From an uncultured Gammaproteobacteria bacterium (GTDB taxonomy: Bacteria; Pseudomonadota; Gammaproteobacteria; Arenicellales; CALHMG01): DNA of 64,000 bases. The translations under genes and the position numbers were made by a program. The notes below the pieces were generated by a model. That model saw only the letters and a list, made by a program, of their open reading frames with translations, ran no database searches and was not told the origin of the DNA. Below are positions 62,574-64,000 of the stretch, piece after piece. The first letter of the stretch is position 1. Each line of letters begins with the position of its first letter. The DNA is taken from NCBI GenBank assembly GCA_938034705.1, contig CALHMG010000027.1, positions 1 through 64,000 on the forward strand, given 5' to 3'.

Positions 62574-64000
62574 TTACAGGCTGGCGGCGAGTTTGCCGGC
62601 CGCTGCCGCCAGGTCGGTACCCGCTTCAACTCGTACGACACGTCGTTCGCGCGCCTGCAGCACCTGATAGTCACCCAGGGCCTGGCATGCGTTGAGTTGC
62701 CCGAACGTATAGGCTTCGCCCGGTATCGCAAGATCATCTTCGGTATCACTCGAAATCTGAACAAAAATGCCATTGGCCGCTCCACCCTTGTGAAGCTGTC
62801 CGGTCGAGTGAAGAAAGCGCGGACCAAAACCGAGTGTTGCAGGCAAGCCAGACGTTGAGCCAAGCGCATCGCGAAGTTGTTCCAGCTGCTGTGCAGTAGC
62901 CGCATCGATCGCGCCATAGGCAAGCACCGCGATATAGTCGCCTGCGCCCGCCCAGTTCCTGATGGCTGCGGCAAAGTCCGACGCGCCAAAAAGCGCGAGA
63001 CCGTCGTGGGTGCCGTCCGCGGTGCCCTTCTCGAGATCGTTTCCGGCTTCAACCAGCGCCAGCAGTTCGCCGGTCTTGTTCTTGCTTTCGGTAACGTTGG
63101 GTTCGTCAAACGGGTTGATGCCCATGACGACGCCGGCAACGGCCGTCGCGAGTTCCCATCGAAAAAACTCTGCGCCAAGATCCTCGGGGCCGCCAACCGT
63201 CCACTCGAACACCGGGTGACCGTCACCGCGAAGCCGCTGCGCCAGATCCGCCAGCGCCTTGTCACTTTCAAGCCGTGTGATGGCAAAGACACGATCGTCG
63301 TTGTAGGCGCTTCGGGACGCTTCGCCAGTAACCGGCAGGATTCCAACACCCTGTTTTCCCGTGCTCTCGGCAACGAGCTGCTCAATCCAGACACCCAGTG
63401 GTTCAAAGGGACTGCTTGCGAGCAGCGTCAGTTTGTCGCGACCAGCCTGTGCCAGCACGCCGAGCCCTATACCAAGATCCACGGCGGGACAGCCCGCTTC
63501 GACCGTGGCGGCATCGCTGTGTGACTTGAATGCGTTAGCGGTATTCACTAGCGCAGCGATATCGACACCACAGGCTGCGGCGGGTACCAGACCGAAGTAG
63601 CTCAACGCCGAATAGCGTCCGCCAATGTCTGACGGATTGACAAAGATTCTGGAGAATTTTCGTTCGCCGGCCTGCTGTTGAAGGTCTGATCCTTCGTCTG
63701 TGATCGCGATGAAGTGCTGACCGGCGTTGCCGCCATGACGTTGTTGCATCTTCTCGAAGAAGTAGTCGGCAAAGCAGCGTGTTTCGATCGTTGATCCGGA
63801 CTTGCTCGCGACCACAAAGACCGTGTGATCTGGATCGATCGCACTTTCCACAGCGCTGATAGCGCCCGGATGAGTGTTGTCCAGCACATGCAGTCTGGGG
63901 GTTGAGTCACCGCGCTCAAAGACGTCGCGGCAGACTTCCGGCGCAAGACTGGAGCCGCCCATGCCGAGCAGCACGACGTCGGTGCAACCGTTGGCGACGA
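62574..64000 (-). CDS. Glucose-6-phosphate isomerase domain, of the type found in transaldolase/phosphoglucose isomerase fusions (5' end outside window)
   Basis: VVLLGMGGSSLAPEVCRDVF; VASKSGSTIETRCFADYF; NPFDEPNVTESKNKT; FLHSTGQLHKGG; reading frame stays open to the window end. Confidence 0.85.
   Translation of the reverse strand, partial: VANGCTDVVLLGMGGSSLAPEVCRDVFERGDSTPRLHVLDNTHPGAISAVESAIDPDHTVFVVASKSGSTIETRCFADYFFEKMQQRHGGNAGQHFIAITDEGSDLQQQAGERKFSRIFVNPSDIGGRYSALSYFGLVPAAACGVDIAALVNTANAFKSHSDAATVEAGCPAVDLGIGLGVLAQAGRDKLTLLASSPFEPLGVWIEQLVAESTGKQGVGILPVTGEASRSAYNDDRVFAITRLESDKALADLAQRLRGDGHPVFEWTVGGPEDLGAEFFRWELATAVAGVVMGINPFDEPNVTESKNKTGELLALVEAGNDLEKGTADGTHDGLALFGASDFAAAIRNWAGAGDYIAVLAYGAIDAATAQQLEQLRDALGSTSGLPATLGFGPRFLHSTGQLHKGGAANGIFVQISSDTEDDLAIPGEAYTFGQLNACQALGDYQVLQARERRVVRVEAGTDLAAAAGKLAASL

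Overview
This 64 kb window looks like chromosomal core DNA from a high-GC gammaproteobacterium, centred on the dnaA region. No prophage, IS element, CRISPR array, tRNA or rRNA was recognised. Gene order: yidC(partial)-yidD-rnpA-rpmH (-) | dnaA-dnaN | cytochrome c (-) | gyrB | 109-bp tandem repeats | apaG-apaH-mlaA (-) | ybbP-ybbA (-) / tesA | Omp85-like barrel protein - dual-specificity phosphatase - sfsA - ABC/FtsX/AttH-like cassette | gamma-glutamyltransferase (-), methyltransferase (-), Nudix | priA-pqiA-like-argS-SPOR-pdxA-rsmA | plsC-gmhB-glyS-glyQ (-) | glnA-ntrB-ntrC | metK-ahcY | YdcH-like (-), small membrane protein, GATase, pepN, J-domain protein, DUF2256 | DUF3291-GNAT fusion, nudC-like, csp | prmB, rpmE, rho, trxA (-) | rhlB | GNAT (-), lipoprotein, pgi-like (partial, -). 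Most of the window is ordinary housekeeping DNA, and I see no convincing wholly new multi-gene system. The observations most worth following up are: (i) a small phosphatase whose sequence resembles plant SEX4/LSF2 glucan phosphatases, 16 bp downstream of a minimal Omp85 protein; (ii) an oriC-like dnaA-dnaN gap with DnaA boxes and a CTACTACTAC (DnaA-trio-like) run, next to three parS-like sites where recF usually lies; (iii) a second DnaA-box plus AT-rich cluster upstream of priA; (iv) 109-bp tandem repeats after gyrB; (v) a perfect palindrome upstream of metK-ahcY; (vi) a DUF3291-GNAT(ArsN2-like) fusion; (vii) histone-like basic tails at the GlyQ/GlyS junction. All family calls come from reading the translations; no database search was run.
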